From NCBI GenBank assembly GCA_023436175.1, contig JAEZKE010000143.1, forward strand, positions 1-59,282: a stretch of DNA of 59,282 bases, read 5' to 3'. The notes beneath the pieces were generated by a model, which did not search any database, had not been told where the DNA came from, and saw only the letters and a program-made list of their open reading frames with translations. The stretch is from Methanobacteriota archaeon. Its GTDB lineage: Archaea; Methanobacteriota; Methanobacteria; Methanobacteriales; Methanobacteriaceae. The translations under genes were made by a program, and so were the position numbers. Position 1 is the first letter of the stretch; every line of letters starts with the position of its first letter. Positions 46,015-55,493 of this stretch are shown here, one piece after another.

Positions 46015-47106
46015 ATGTCAGGAAATACAATAGGCAAAATGTTTAAAATAACAACCTTCGGCTCAAGCCACGGTACTGCACTCGGGGCTGTTGTAGACGG
46101 CTGCCCCGCAGGGCTAGAATTATCAAAAAAAGATATACAAAAAGAGCTTGACAAGCGACGTCCTGGAACAAGTAAAGTCACAACTTCCAGAGGCGAAACA
46201 GATGAAGTTCAGATTTTATCAGGTATTTTTGAGGGAAAAACAGATGGTACACCTATTGCCGCAGTAGTTTATAACAGAGATATGGATTCATCAGCCTACA
46301 AACCACTTAGAAACAAACCAAGACCAGGACATGCCGATTATGGATGGATAAGTAAATTTGGACACTATGATTACAGAGGAGGAGGTAGAGCAAGCGGAAG
46401 AACCACCATAGGGCACGTCGTAGGTGGTGCAGTTGCAAAAAAGCTCCTTAAAAAGTTAAATATTAAAGTCATCGCCCACGTAACAAAAGTCGGCAGTATT
46501 GAAGCTCAAAAAGTTGAATTAAGTAAAATAGAAGAAAATATAGAAAATAATTCTGTAAGATGTGCAGATATGGAAGCTGCAGCGAAAATGGAAGAATTAA
46601 TCCTTGATTTAAAACAAAAAAGAGATTCTGTAGGTGGAATTGTTGAAACAATAGCTTTAAATGTGCCTGCTGGTCTTGGTGAACCTGTGTTTGATAAATT
46701 AGATGCAGATATTGCAAAGGCTTTAATGGGGATTGGTTCTGTTAAAGGTGTTGAAATTGGAGCTGGATTTGAAGCCTCTGGTTTAAAAGGCTCCCAGATG
46801 AATGATGAGTTTTATATAGAAAATGATAAAATTAAAACCAAAACAAATAATTCCGGAGGAATATTAGGCGGAATATCAAATGGAATGCCCATTATAACCA
46901 GAATGGCTGTAAAACCAACCCCATCCATATCCAAAGCTCAGGAAACTGTTGATCTTGAAAAAATGAGTGATACAGAAATTGAAATTAGAGGAAGACATGA
47001 CCCCTGCATTTGCCCAAGGGTAACTTCAGTTGCTGAAGCTTCCGTTGCAGTTGTACTTGTGGATCATTTGATAAGAGCGGGCTTTATTAATTCATGCAAA
47101 TTATAA
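46015..47106 (+). CDS. aroC: Chorismate synthase
   Basis: A 363-residue enzyme converting 5-enolpyruvylshikimate-3-phosphate to chorismate with reduced FMN, the last step of the common aromatic pathway. Signatures: GNTIGKMFKITTFGSSHGTA at the N terminus, DKRRPGTSKVTTSRGETDEV, GHADYGWISKFGHYDYRGGG and RASGRTTIGHVVGGAVAKK, and GRHDPCICPRVTSVAEA. The ATG at 46015 follows ATGAGGATGTGAATCC. It follows the PfpI pseudogene and is alone. Confidence 0.98.
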   Translation: MSGNTIGKMFKITTFGSSHGTALGAVVDGCPAGLELSKKDIQKELDKRRPGTSKVTTSRGETDEVQILSGIFEGKTDGTPIAAVVYNRDMDSSAYKPLRNKPRPGHADYGWISKFGHYDYRGGGRASGRTTIGHVVGGAVAKKLLKKLNIKVIAHVTKVGSIEAQKVELSKIEENIENNSVRCADMEAAAKMEELILDLKQKRDSVGGIVETIALNVPAGLGEPVFDKLDADIAKALMGIGSVKGVEIGAGFEASGLKGSQMNDEFYIENDKIKTKTNNSGGILGGISNGMPIITRMAVKPTPSISKAQETVDLEKMSDTEIEIRGRHDPCICPRVTSVAEASVAVVLVDHLIRAGFINSCKL

Positions 47107-47175
47107 GTTTTTTAATTTGTAACCGTTTAATTCTTTTTTATTTATATAATTCAAAATAAAAATAAAAATAATTGT

Positions 47176-47688
47176 TTATGAAATCTTTAATGTCTGTAAA
47201 ATCAGGTTATAAGCTTCTTCAGTCTGATTCAATGCATTTGGTGGGCAAATATACTCTAATACAAGGTAATTGTTACCAGTATCTACAATTGTTACTTTTT
47301 GAGCTACATATGACCCATATGTTCCTAATTGAGTTGCTTTAAAGTTTCCAATGTTGGCACTTCCAACAGTTGAATTTGTGGTATTCATTACTATCGTATT
47401 TGTTCCTGGAAGCTGTAAGGTTCCCTGTGATTTCTTTTGCATTTGAATAATGATGTATGATGTTTGACTTTGCCTATCAGGGATATTTGCAGTTAATGTA
47501 ATCTCAGAATACAGCGAATTATTGGTAAAATCTCCTACTACATGGTTTTGGCTCCATGACTTCGGATACTGGAAAGATACGTTACCACTGGTGAATGTGT
47601 TATTTCCAACAGATACGGCCAGTACAATAGCAATAATCACTACAACTGCAATGATTATTCCAGCAATAATTAAATTATCACGATCCAT
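47176..47688 (-). CDS. PsbP-related membrane-anchored protein
   Basis: A 170-residue protein: one N-terminal helix (residues 7-28, IAGIIIAVVVIIAIVLAVSV) followed by an extracytoplasmic domain with NVSFQYPKSWSQNHVVGDFT and YLVLEYICPPNALNQTEEAY, the pattern of the PsbP-related proteins widespread in Methanobacteriales. No role is known. The neighbours are unrelated; the gene is convergent with aroC. Confidence 0.75.
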   Translation of the reverse strand: MDRDNLIIAGIIIAVVVIIAIVLAVSVGNNTFTSGNVSFQYPKSWSQNHVVGDFTNNSLYSEITLTANIPDRQSQTSYIIIQMQKKSQGTLQLPGTNTIVMNTTNSTVGSANIGNFKATQLGTYGSYVAQKVTIVDTGNNYLVLEYICPPNALNQTEEAYNLILQTLKIS

Positions 47689-47911
47689 TTTATCACCGAC
47701 TATTATTTATATATTAAAAAATTAATACTTATATTTTTCCTTAGATAGATAAAAAAAGATATTTTGATCTAACCAAGCTATATCTATTATAAAATAAAAA
47801 TTATTTGAATTTGAGCTATTAATTCACCGTTAAAATCGTTATTAGCCTTAAAGCAAAAATTTAAATTTAATAAAAAATATATTATTCCTAATAAATTATG
47901 ACAGGATTTTT

Positions 47912-49447
47912 ATGGCTCATAAAAACCAGAATAAATGGGGCGTAGTAATAATTGCCTGCATGGCAATTTTTATAATAGTTTTAGACTCATCTGCTATGAA
48001 TGTAGCAATAAGCACTTTAGTTGTGGAATTAAATACAACTTTATCCATTATTCAATCCATAATAGCATTATATGCATTAATAATTGCTTCATTTATGCTT
48101 TTTGGAAGTAAACTTCAGGATATTTTAGGCAGAAGAAAGACATTTCTTGTTGGATTGGGTATCTATGCAACTGGAACAACCATAGCAACTTTGAGTATTA
48201 ATGCACCTATGCTCCTTTTAGGTTGGGCTGTTTTAGAAGGCATTGGTGCAGCCATGATTTTACCTGCAACCACAACCTTAGTTGGAGCAGCTTATGAAGG
48301 TAAAGATAGAATAACTGCATTTGGTATTTGGGGAGGTATAGCAGCAATGGGTGCTGCAATTGGACCCATAATTGGAGGAATCTTCACTACTTATATCACA
48401 TGGAGGCTTGTTTTTGGTTCAGAACTGGTATTTGTTGCCATCATACTAATTTTCAGACATTATTTAAGCGAATCAAAACCAGTATTAACTTGGAATGATT
48501 TAGATAAAATAGGAGTGTTTCTTTCAACAGTATCTCTAATTTTAATTGTTCTTGGTATTTTACTCCTTACAAAACCAGAATACTGGCCATATGTAGCAAC
48601 ATTATTGATTTCAGGTTCTATTCTGTTTATAATCTTTTTACTATGGCAGAAAAGAAGAATAAATAAGGGGTTAGAGCCTCTATCAGATATATCTCTCCTT
48701 AAAAACCGAATATTTGATTTAGGTAATTTAAACTCAATTATACAGCAGATCCCACTGGCGGGATTTCTTTTTATAATTCCAGTATTTATGCAGCAAGTAG
48801 CTAAACTCAATGCATTTATGACCGGTGTTGCCCTTTTACCTGCATCAATTACCATCTTAGTATTTTCACTGCTTGGTGCAAAATTATCATCAATTTTAGA
48901 ATCTAAATACATCTTAATGATAGGATTTATCATTTCTGCAGCAGGAACATTCATATTGGGCGGGGTATTTAATATAAATACTCAAATAATTGATATTGTA
49001 CCTGGGACTGTTGTATTCGGTATTGGAATAGGTCTTTTACTTTCACAATTAACTAATTTAACCATGTCGGCTGTAAGAGATGATCAGGAAACTGATGCCG
49101 CTGGTTTTTTAAATGCCTTTAAAAATTTAGGTTATTCTGTAGGAACAGCTTTAATTGGAGTTCTACTTTTACTTGGGATATTTACAGGACTTACAACTGG
49201 AATAGAATCATCAAATATAGCTGGAAACATGACCACAGAACAAATACACGACAGTCTCTTTAACTACGTGGAAAAAATGCAAACAACTACACCTCAAATA
49301 CCTTCAGAATTAGTACCGCAGGCCACGCAGATTGTTGAGTCCACCATCAGTTATTCAATGAAACAAACTTTCAATGATTTAACACTAATTTTGATTTTAG
49401 GGTTTATCACCAGTATTTTTATACCAAAAAGAAGAACTAATAGTTAA
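47912..49447 (+). CDS. MFS transporter, DHA2 (EmrB/QacA) 14-helix family
   Basis: A 511-residue membrane protein with about 14 helices. The motif A loop is FGSKLQDILGRRKTFLVGLG, the motif C region is GGIAAMGAAIGPIIGGIFTT, and the N-terminal D1 motif is FIIVLDSSAMNVAI. Such proteins extrude drugs or metabolites using proton motive force. Substrate unknown. Its C-terminal soluble loop (TQIVESTISYSMKQTFNDL) precedes the last helix. A TATA-like run lies near 47875. Confidence 0.92.
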   Translation: MAHKNQNKWGVVIIACMAIFIIVLDSSAMNVAISTLVVELNTTLSIIQSIIALYALIIASFMLFGSKLQDILGRRKTFLVGLGIYATGTTIATLSINAPMLLLGWAVLEGIGAAMILPATTTLVGAAYEGKDRITAFGIWGGIAAMGAAIGPIIGGIFTTYITWRLVFGSELVFVAIILIFRHYLSESKPVLTWNDLDKIGVFLSTVSLILIVLGILLLTKPEYWPYVATLLISGSILFIIFLLWQKRRINKGLEPLSDISLLKNRIFDLGNLNSIIQQIPLAGFLFIIPVFMQQVAKLNAFMTGVALLPASITILVFSLLGAKLSSILESKYILMIGFIISAAGTFILGGVFNINTQIIDIVPGTVVFGIGIGLLLSQLTNLTMSAVRDDQETDAAGFLNAFKNLGYSVGTALIGVLLLLGIFTGLTTGIESSNIAGNMTTEQIHDSLFNYVEKMQTTTPQIPSELVPQATQIVESTISYSMKQTFNDLTLILILGFITSIFIPKRRTNS

Positions 49448-49665
49448 ACTTATCTAAACTAACTTTTTAAATTAATATTTAGTCTCTACTATTTTTAATG
49501 CTTAATTTCACAAGTATAAATTATTTTTTACAAATAGATCTAATGCAACTACGGGACAAAAGGACAGTAATTGAAGTAAATATTTAAAAGTAATTTTTAA
49601 ATAAAATATAAATATCGTACAAAAGTTAATAATTGATGCAACAAATATTATTAATGGTGATTTCT

Positions 49666-50112
49666 TTGGAATCTATGGATGTTACTGAAGTACTTGTGGT
49701 AGAAGATAATCCTGCAGATGCCCGCCTTATAACTGAAGTATTTGATGATTTCGATGTCAAACATAATATTAACGTAGTCAAAAATGGTGTAGAAGCTACG
49801 GATTATTTATTCAAAAAAGGTAAGTACAAAGACAGTAAAACACCTCACTTAATTTTATTAGATTTAAATTTACCCTTAAAAGACGGTCGAGCAGTGCTTA
49901 AAGAGATTAAAAAAGATGAGAAATTAAGATTAATACCGATAATTATCTTGACAACCTCTAAAAATGAAGATGATATTTGTGAATCTTATAAAAATTATGC
50001 AAATGCCTATTTACCTAAACCTACTGATTTTGACGAGTTTGAAAGATTTATAGGCATTTTTGAAGAGTTCTGGTTTAAAATGGCCCTATTACCAAGATGT
50101 GGAATAGACTAA
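49666..50112 (+). CDS. Stand-alone response regulator (Rcp1-like receiver domain)
   Basis: A single receiver domain of about 148 residues with VLVVEDNPADARLITEVFDD (acidic pocket), LILLDLNLPLKDGRAVLKEI (phospho-acceptor Asp) and IIILTTSKNEDD plus LPKP (conserved Thr and Lys). The extended DxxLLNLP-type loop and tail match the Rcp1-like group that pairs with phytochrome or PAS kinases. I place the start at TTG 49666, four bases after GGTGAT; ATG 49675 is an alternative, and longer in-frame starts exist upstream. No kinase is adjacent. Confidence 0.88.
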   Translation: MESMDVTEVLVVEDNPADARLITEVFDDFDVKHNINVVKNGVEATDYLFKKGKYKDSKTPHLILLDLNLPLKDGRAVLKEIKKDEKLRLIPIIILTTSKNEDDICESYKNYANAYLPKPTDFDEFERFIGIFEEFWFKMALLPRCGID

Positions 50113-50520
50113 AAAGAGTTTAATAGAAATAAAGTAAAATTGTAACCATCCTTGATATATTACCAGACATTCTATTCCATCCTTTGAATTCTTTGGAATT
50201 ATGCGCAAACATGATTCTTTTCATTTTTAGCCCATTTTATTAAATATCAAAGTATGTAATGAAGATATAATAAATTTCAAAAGACAAGCATATGTTCTTC
50301 AGCTGTAACCCATCTAAATTAAACTTTTTTTCAAAAACTTAGAGTAAATATTTTAAAGCAGATCACCTCTGTTTAATATAAAATTGAATTAGTTGCCTGT
50401 AAGAGTATAAAGGATAATCTTCTTATCATGCAATACTTTAATAAATGTAATAGTGAATAAGAAAAGTTAAACGACACCATTAAACTTAAAAAACCTAAGG
50501 ATCAGTGGTAGGCACTATCA
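50113..50520. other. Intergenic region
   Basis: About 400 bp with no recognisable gene; frames on either strand are shorter than 40 codons. A GAGGTGAT-like string on the minus strand near 50363 is not followed by an open frame. The promoter of the membrane protein at 50521 is presumably in the last 100 bp. Confidence 0.4.
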
Positions 50521-51438
50521 ATGAAAACAAATAAAAATGGAACTAATAACAAGAACAAATGTGATGTACTTCCCGTTAATCTGCCAGAAGAATGGTCATG
50601 TTTAAAAGCTAAAGGACCTGGACCTTTTGTAACAAAAGCCGTGTTAAAAAATGCTGAAGGTGAACCAGTACCATGGATTTCTCGCCATCAGCGTAAACAC
50701 CACTTCCAACTTGATAAAAGTAGAGGATCAACATGGTGGGCACCGGGTGCTATTGGGTGGTGGATCGGAATTCTATTTTCAATTGGAGCTAGCTGTTTTG
50801 CAATTGGGACATTGCCATCCTACTTAATGACTGTTGGTAATACCTACGACGGTTTAACATTTTTTGCCGGTTCCATATTTTTCACTACTGCAGCTTTTCT
50901 ACAGTATCTAGAAGCGACAAACACTCCCCATAATCCCCTAAACAAAAAAGAAAAATTTCGTTTTATTGCCTGGACACCGAGACGTATCGGCTGGTGGGCT
51001 GCAGCAGTGCAGTTTATTGGAACATTATTCTTTAATCTAAATACATTCAATGCCCTGCACAGCGACTTATCAATCAGTCAGTTAACTAATTTAGTATGGA
51101 TTCCAGATGCTTACGGATCGATTTGTTTTCTTATTGCAGGTTTACTGGCCTGGATGGAAGTCAGCCATGCATTATGGTCATGGCATCCCCGCAGTTTTTC
51201 CTGGAATGTAGCTGGACTAAATATGTTAGGTTCGATTTTCTTTGCAATTTCTGCAGTTGGTGCATTTGTTTTACCTGATACTGGTTTACCTTTAAATGTG
51301 TTCTTAGTTAATATAGGCACCTTTGCAGGTGCTGTATGTTTCTTGATTGCAGCTATACTTCTATTACCGGAACGCGTCCATGAAATAATTAAAGATCAGC
51401 AAGTAGTAGCTCAAAATCAAATTAAAAACATTAATTAA
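50521..51438 (+). CDS. Membrane protein with three tandem two-helix repeats (YrhK-like)
   Basis: A 305-residue protein. After a soluble N-terminal 70 residues come three repeats, about 72-131 (WWAPGAIGWWIGILFSIGAS), 151-213 (WTPRRIGWWAAAVQFIGTLF) and 221-284 (WHPRSFSWNVAGLNMLGSIF). Each has a W-x-P start, a helix, a short outer loop, and a second helix, with AGS-type glycine motifs (FFAGSIF, DAYGSICFLIAG, TFAGAVCFLIAA). This recalls the YrhK-like membrane family. Six helices are predicted. Its stop is 36 bp from the stop of the glutamate decarboxylase gene on the other strand. Confidence 0.75.
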   Translation: MKTNKNGTNNKNKCDVLPVNLPEEWSCLKAKGPGPFVTKAVLKNAEGEPVPWISRHQRKHHFQLDKSRGSTWWAPGAIGWWIGILFSIGASCFAIGTLPSYLMTVGNTYDGLTFFAGSIFFTTAAFLQYLEATNTPHNPLNKKEKFRFIAWTPRRIGWWAAAVQFIGTLFFNLNTFNALHSDLSISQLTNLVWIPDAYGSICFLIAGLLAWMEVSHALWSWHPRSFSWNVAGLNMLGSIFFAISAVGAFVLPDTGLPLNVFLVNIGTFAGAVCFLIAAILLLPERVHEIIKDQQVVAQNQIKNIN

Positions 51439-51474
51439 AAGAAAAAATATGCTGTAAATCAGCTGACAGCATAG

Positions 51475-52881
51475 TTAATATAATAAAGATGGATTTTCCC
51501 TTTCATTAACTTCTTCTTTTTTAATGGCCAATTGATCTAACCGATCATAGGTTTCCATTAAATCATTAAAGAGCATATCTACCATATCTCGCCCAAAACT
51601 CTCTTTAATAACCATTCTTATCACTGTAATATCCTCTGCATTTTCAGGAAGAGTATATGCAGGCACTATCCACCCTTTTTCCCGCAGTTTTTCGGATAGC
51701 TGGAATACATCAAAATCAGTATTTTTTAATTTCGCAGTAACCAGCGGGAACATTACATCATTGTTAATCACTTCAAATTTACCTGATTCCTCTAGCTTTT
51801 CAGATAAATGTCTGGCATTTTTAATCATATTTTCTATAATTTCCCCATAACCACATTTTCCTAGCCTTATGAAGTTATAATACTGGGCGATTATAGTACT
51901 GCTGCCTTTAGAAAAGTTCAAAGAATAATTAGGCATTGAACCTCCAAGATAATTTATATTAAAAATTAGCTCTTCAGGCAGGTCTGTTTTGTCCTTAAAA
52001 ATCAGCCACCCGATACCTGGATAAACCAGCCCATATTTATGTCCAGACACGTTAATAGATCTGACCTGTTCCAGCCTGAAATCCCATTCAAGATCAGGAT
52101 ATACAAATGGAGCTATAAACCCTCCACTTGCCCCATCAACATGAATTGGTATATCATAACCTTTATTTTTTTTAATATCCAGTAAGGAATCGTTTATTTC
52201 TTTTATAGGATCCATTTGTCCAGTAAATGTAGTTCCTATAACTGCACCCACAGCTATGGTGTTTTCGTCAACATTCTCAGCTACATCTTCTGCAGTTATA
52301 GTATAAAGGTTCCTTTTTAAAGGTATCAACTTCAGTTCCACATCGAAGTAGCGTGCAAACTTCTCCCATACAGTATGCACATCTGCCCCCATTACAATAT
52401 TAGGTTTATCAAAGGGTTTACCTTCAGCCTGCCGGCGTTTTTTCCAGGTCCATTTATGAGCTAAAAGTCCAAGCATAATCGCTTCAGATGATCCAATGGC
52501 ACTTGTTCCTATAGACTTAGAACCAGGAGGAGCATTAAATAGACGTGCTAACATATTAACACACCTATCCTGTATTTTTTCCGTTTGAGGATATTCATCG
52601 TTGTCTACATAGTTTTTAGCTATGCTTTCCTGTATCAACCTGTCAGCTTCAGGCTCCATCCAGGTGGTCACAAAGCTTGCCAGATTTAAAGAGGGATTTC
52701 CATCCAGATTCAACTCATCATGGATTATTTGATAAGCTGCCCTTGCTGGCATGCCCTCTTCAGGCATTTTGAATTTAGGTACACTTTCACAAAAATATCG
52801 GCTACCATAAGTGCTTGTATCAGTCCTATGTTCTTTTTCAGCCTTATCCATCCTCTTTAAATCATGCTTTTTAGATAACAT
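51475..52881 (-). CDS. Glutamate decarboxylase
   Basis: A 468-residue PLP enzyme of the GadA/GadB type, converting glutamate to GABA and CO2 while consuming a proton. Alignment from memory to E. coli GadB is extensive: LNLASFVTTWMEPEADRLIQ, IGTSAIGSSEAIMLGLLAHK, IPIHVDGASGGFIAPFVYPD and the PLP lysine K282 in INVSGHKYGLVYPGIGW. This is not the shorter archaeal MfnA. Codon 11 (MDKAEKEHRT) is an alternative start. The usual antiporter GadC is not present in the window. Confidence 0.95.
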   Translation of the reverse strand: MLSKKHDLKRMDKAEKEHRTDTSTYGSRYFCESVPKFKMPEEGMPARAAYQIIHDELNLDGNPSLNLASFVTTWMEPEADRLIQESIAKNYVDNDEYPQTEKIQDRCVNMLARLFNAPPGSKSIGTSAIGSSEAIMLGLLAHKWTWKKRRQAEGKPFDKPNIVMGADVHTVWEKFARYFDVELKLIPLKRNLYTITAEDVAENVDENTIAVGAVIGTTFTGQMDPIKEINDSLLDIKKNKGYDIPIHVDGASGGFIAPFVYPDLEWDFRLEQVRSINVSGHKYGLVYPGIGWLIFKDKTDLPEELIFNINYLGGSMPNYSLNFSKGSSTIIAQYYNFIRLGKCGYGEIIENMIKNARHLSEKLEESGKFEVINNDVMFPLVTAKLKNTDFDVFQLSEKLREKGWIVPAYTLPENAEDITVIRMVIKESFGRDMVDMLFNDLMETYDRLDQLAIKKEEVNERENPSLLY

Positions 52882-53076
52882 TTTAATCTTACCCCTATAT
52901 GAAACGTAAATACTTAACTAGTTCTTATTAATCATTAGTAAGTAGCTGATTGTCATTAAATCTTTGCATTTTCCCAATTTTCCTTTAAGAATTTAAATCG
53001 ATGAATACTTATGATTTAAAAATAATGTATTATTACTAAAAATCTGTTTAAAATATTTTTTAGCAAAAGCAAATAA

Positions 53077-53105
53077 ATAACTGAAAAACATGCTTTTTCA
53101 GTTAT
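53077..53105 (+). promoter_or_regulatory. 12-bp perfect hairpin in the leader of the lipoprotein gene
   Basis: The stem ATAACTGAAAAA pairs with TTTTTCAGTTAT around a 5-nt loop (CATGC), ending 25 bp before ATG 53131 and directly ahead of the GGGAGGAT ribosome binding site. It could act on message stability or translation, or terminate upstream transcripts. Confidence 0.6.
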
Positions 53106-53130
53106 TCTATTTAAAAGGGAGGATATTAAA

Positions 53131-53535
53131 ATGAAAAAAATTGCAATTGGTTTAATTGCTATTTTGATTTTAGTAACCTTTGCATCAGGATGTACAAGCA
53201 ATAATAATACAACCGGAAACAATTCAACTGGAAACAATTCAAGTGCACAAAATAATTCAAGCATGCAAAACAATCAAGATGTAACACTCCAAATTAATTC
53301 AGATGGTTCATGGAACGGAACATTATCATATAAAAGCGGAACTCAAACTATAAATGGTACTGGAAGCGCTACATATAATTTAGGCCAAGATCCAGGTAAT
53401 GTTTCAGTTAATTTACAGAAAACTGGTAAAAATAGCGGGACCATAACGGTACAACTGCTTAAAGGTGGGAATGTTGTTATCAATCAAAGCACTACTTCCA
53501 ATCAAGGAACTATATCTATAAACTACAATTCCTAA
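53131..53535 (+). CDS. Asparagine-rich lipoprotein
   Basis: A 134-residue lipoprotein. Signal peptide KKIAIGLIAILILVTFASGC with lipobox cysteine 21, then a low-complexity Asn/Ser/Thr/Gly linker (residues 22-48), and a beta-rich domain of about 85 residues (SWNGTLSYKSGTQTINGTGS ... GTITVQLLKGGNVVINQS). Many N-x-S/T sequons suggest glycosylation. The ribosome binding site is AGGGAGGATATTAAA. No family is recognised. Confidence 0.78.
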   Translation: MKKIAIGLIAILILVTFASGCTSNNNTTGNNSTGNNSSAQNNSSMQNNQDVTLQINSDGSWNGTLSYKSGTQTINGTGSATYNLGQDPGNVSVNLQKTGKNSGTITVQLLKGGNVVINQSTTSNQGTISINYNS

Positions 53536-53838
53536 TTTTATTTATTTTTTTTAAAAGAAAATAGATTAAATCCACTTTTATACCTGAAATACAGTTAGAT
53601 AATAGCAGCAATTTCAAATTATCGCCTAAAATATTTACAAGAATTACATAACATTTGTGCGATTGTAAAGATAAAAATAACATGAATAATTACTATAATT
53701 TTAAATAATTTTCTGATTAGAGCAGCTATCAGATTAACGTCCTGATTTTAATACTTTGAAAATATTTAAACTCGTTAATAGCGAATCTTTAAATAATTTT
53801 AGATATAATTTTAATAGGAAGTAAGATAGGATGATCAC
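53536..53838. other. Intergenic region
   Basis: About 300 bp between two co-directional genes. AT-rich, with no frame, RNA or repeat that I can support. Confidence 0.4.
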
Positions 53839-54606
53839 ATGCAGCGAAATTTCAAACTAATCTTCAACGCCTTAATATTCGTTTCTATCATTATAGATAT
53901 CTTAATCCTAATTTTTTTGACTTTAGATTTTACTTTAAGTTTAAAACCTGTTATAATAAATCTAATAAAGTTTGATATCATTGTATCCCTACTTATAACA
54001 TTTCAATCAATAATCTGGATACAAAAACAAAATGATAAAAAGCAGTATCTAAGAAAAAACTGGTTTGATATCTTTGCTATGGTTCCAATTGCATATCTCA
54101 TATTTCTAATTTCCCCAAATATGCGTTTTATAGTTGTAATACTGTTTTTAATTAGAATTTACGCTCTTTTTAAATATGCAATGAAAATAAAGAGCATACT
54201 GAAATTTACCAAAAAAACAAGATTAGATTATGCCACGTTTATCCTTATTGGTACCTTTGTCTTTGGATCTCTGCTTTTTTTCTGGGTAGAATCTCCAGTG
54301 AACCCTCAAGCTGCTACCCTTGATGATTCAGCTTATTTCATGATAGTTACCATGAGCACGGTTGGTTATGGAAATATAGTTCCATATACAGGAATAGGCA
54401 AATTAATTTCTGTAATAGCGATAATTGTTGGTGTCGGATACACCGGCTGGGTCACTGCAGCTATTGCCACTTCTCTTATAGAACAGTTAAGAGAAGAGAG
54501 AAAAAAAGAAACTGAAAAAGAAATTAAATCCATGGAAATGATTTTAAATAAATTAAATAAAATAGAAAAAGAATTAAAAGAACTAAAATCTCAAAAAAAT
54601 GAATAA
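53839..54606 (+). CDS. Voltage-gated-like potassium channel
   Basis: A 255-residue channel subunit. Four helices with a charged segment (residues 1-115), then the pore: helix 5 (LDYATFILIGTFVFGSLLFF), the pore loop and selectivity filter MSTVGYGNIVPYT (TVGYG at 174-178), and helix 6 (LISVIAIIVGVGYTGWVTAA). The C terminus (residues 214-255) is a charged coiled coil (KETEKEIKSMEMILNKLNKI). The S4 charges are weak, so voltage gating is uncertain. Start ATG 53839. Confidence 0.9.
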   Translation: MQRNFKLIFNALIFVSIIIDILILIFLTLDFTLSLKPVIINLIKFDIIVSLLITFQSIIWIQKQNDKKQYLRKNWFDIFAMVPIAYLIFLISPNMRFIVVILFLIRIYALFKYAMKIKSILKFTKKTRLDYATFILIGTFVFGSLLFFWVESPVNPQAATLDDSAYFMIVTMSTVGYGNIVPYTGIGKLISVIAIIVGVGYTGWVTAAIATSLIEQLREERKKETEKEIKSMEMILNKLNKIEKELKELKSQKNE

Positions 54607-54668
54607 AATGTTTTATTTATAAGTTCATTCACTAATTTTAAATTCAAAAAATAAAAAGGAAGATGTAG

Positions 54669-55142
54669 CTAATCCTGGAATAACATAAATATTCCTGTAA
54701 TTAAAAGCCACAAACCAATTAACGCACCTAAATAAAAAGGATTTGCTACTATTGATCCTATTATAATGTAGATTAAACCTAAAATTATAGGTACAAAACC
54801 AATCCATTTGTTTCCAACTTTAGCGAAAAATGCCATTATACCAACAATTATCAGGAATATACCTGCCACATAAATCATCAGCGCTACCAAGAAGCTAAAC
54901 AATCCCGGATTTATAATAATACCTATACCCAAAATAATAGCTATAATTCCAAGTATTAATTCTACAATACCCATTGCTGTACTTGCACGTATCCCAATTA
55001 GACCTGCTACTAAGAGCCCTATACCCAAAAATAGTACAGAAAACCCAAGAAGTAAACTAAATGGGATTATTCCTAAAAGAGGAAAAGCAATTACAATTAA
55101 ACCAAGTATTATTAAGATTAATCCACTCGTTTTTGTCTGCAT
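54669..55142 (-). CDS. HdeD/DUF308-family membrane protein
   Basis: A 157-residue protein with six predicted short helices and glycine/isoleucine-rich repeats (LILGIIAIILGIGIIINPGL and LIYIIIGSIVANPFYLGALI). It belongs to the HdeD-like DUF308 family, whose E. coli member is linked to acid resistance. It resembles the protein at 57072. Divergent to the reduced ABC system that starts 350 bp away. No enzyme motif. Confidence 0.8.
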   Translation of the reverse strand: MQTKTSGLILIILGLIVIAFPLLGIIPFSLLLGFSVLFLGIGLLVAGLIGIRASTAMGIVELILGIIAIILGIGIIINPGLFSFLVALMIYVAGIFLIIVGIMAFFAKVGNKWIGFVPIILGLIYIIIGSIVANPFYLGALIGLWLLITGIFMLFQD

Positions 55143-55493
55143 ATACCTACCTCTATCTGTTTATAACTAAATTCCATAATCTTAATGTAATATTTGTTTT
55201 TAATTGTTTAAATAAATTATTATGCATTCAATTCAATTTAATAATTATAAAATCATTTTTTTATTTTTATAATAAAATTAAAACAACACTCTGTAATTTA
55301 AAATAAATTTTAGTTCTCCAAAACTTAATTAATGAAATATAAGCTATCTATTCTTATAATAAGTATAATTATTTCAATTACAACATATAAAAAATACCAA
55401 AATAAAAAAACAGAGTTATATTCTTATGCTTAACTACTTTTACATCTAATAAATCGCAAATTATTTTTATTACTTTTAATAAATAATATTTAG
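55143..55493. other. Intergenic region
   Basis: About 350 bp, very AT-rich, between divergent HdeD-like and FtsX-like genes. A TATA-like stretch lies near 55466-55475, about 25 bp before ATG 55494. No gene, repeat or RNA seen. Confidence 0.4.

Noticed and set aside
48460..48954. 164-codon minus-strand frame inside the MFS gene
   Set aside because: Antisense shadow; no motif.
50230..50370. Small minus-strand ORF with GAGGTGAT-like leader
   Set aside because: Frames stop within a few codons or lack coding character.
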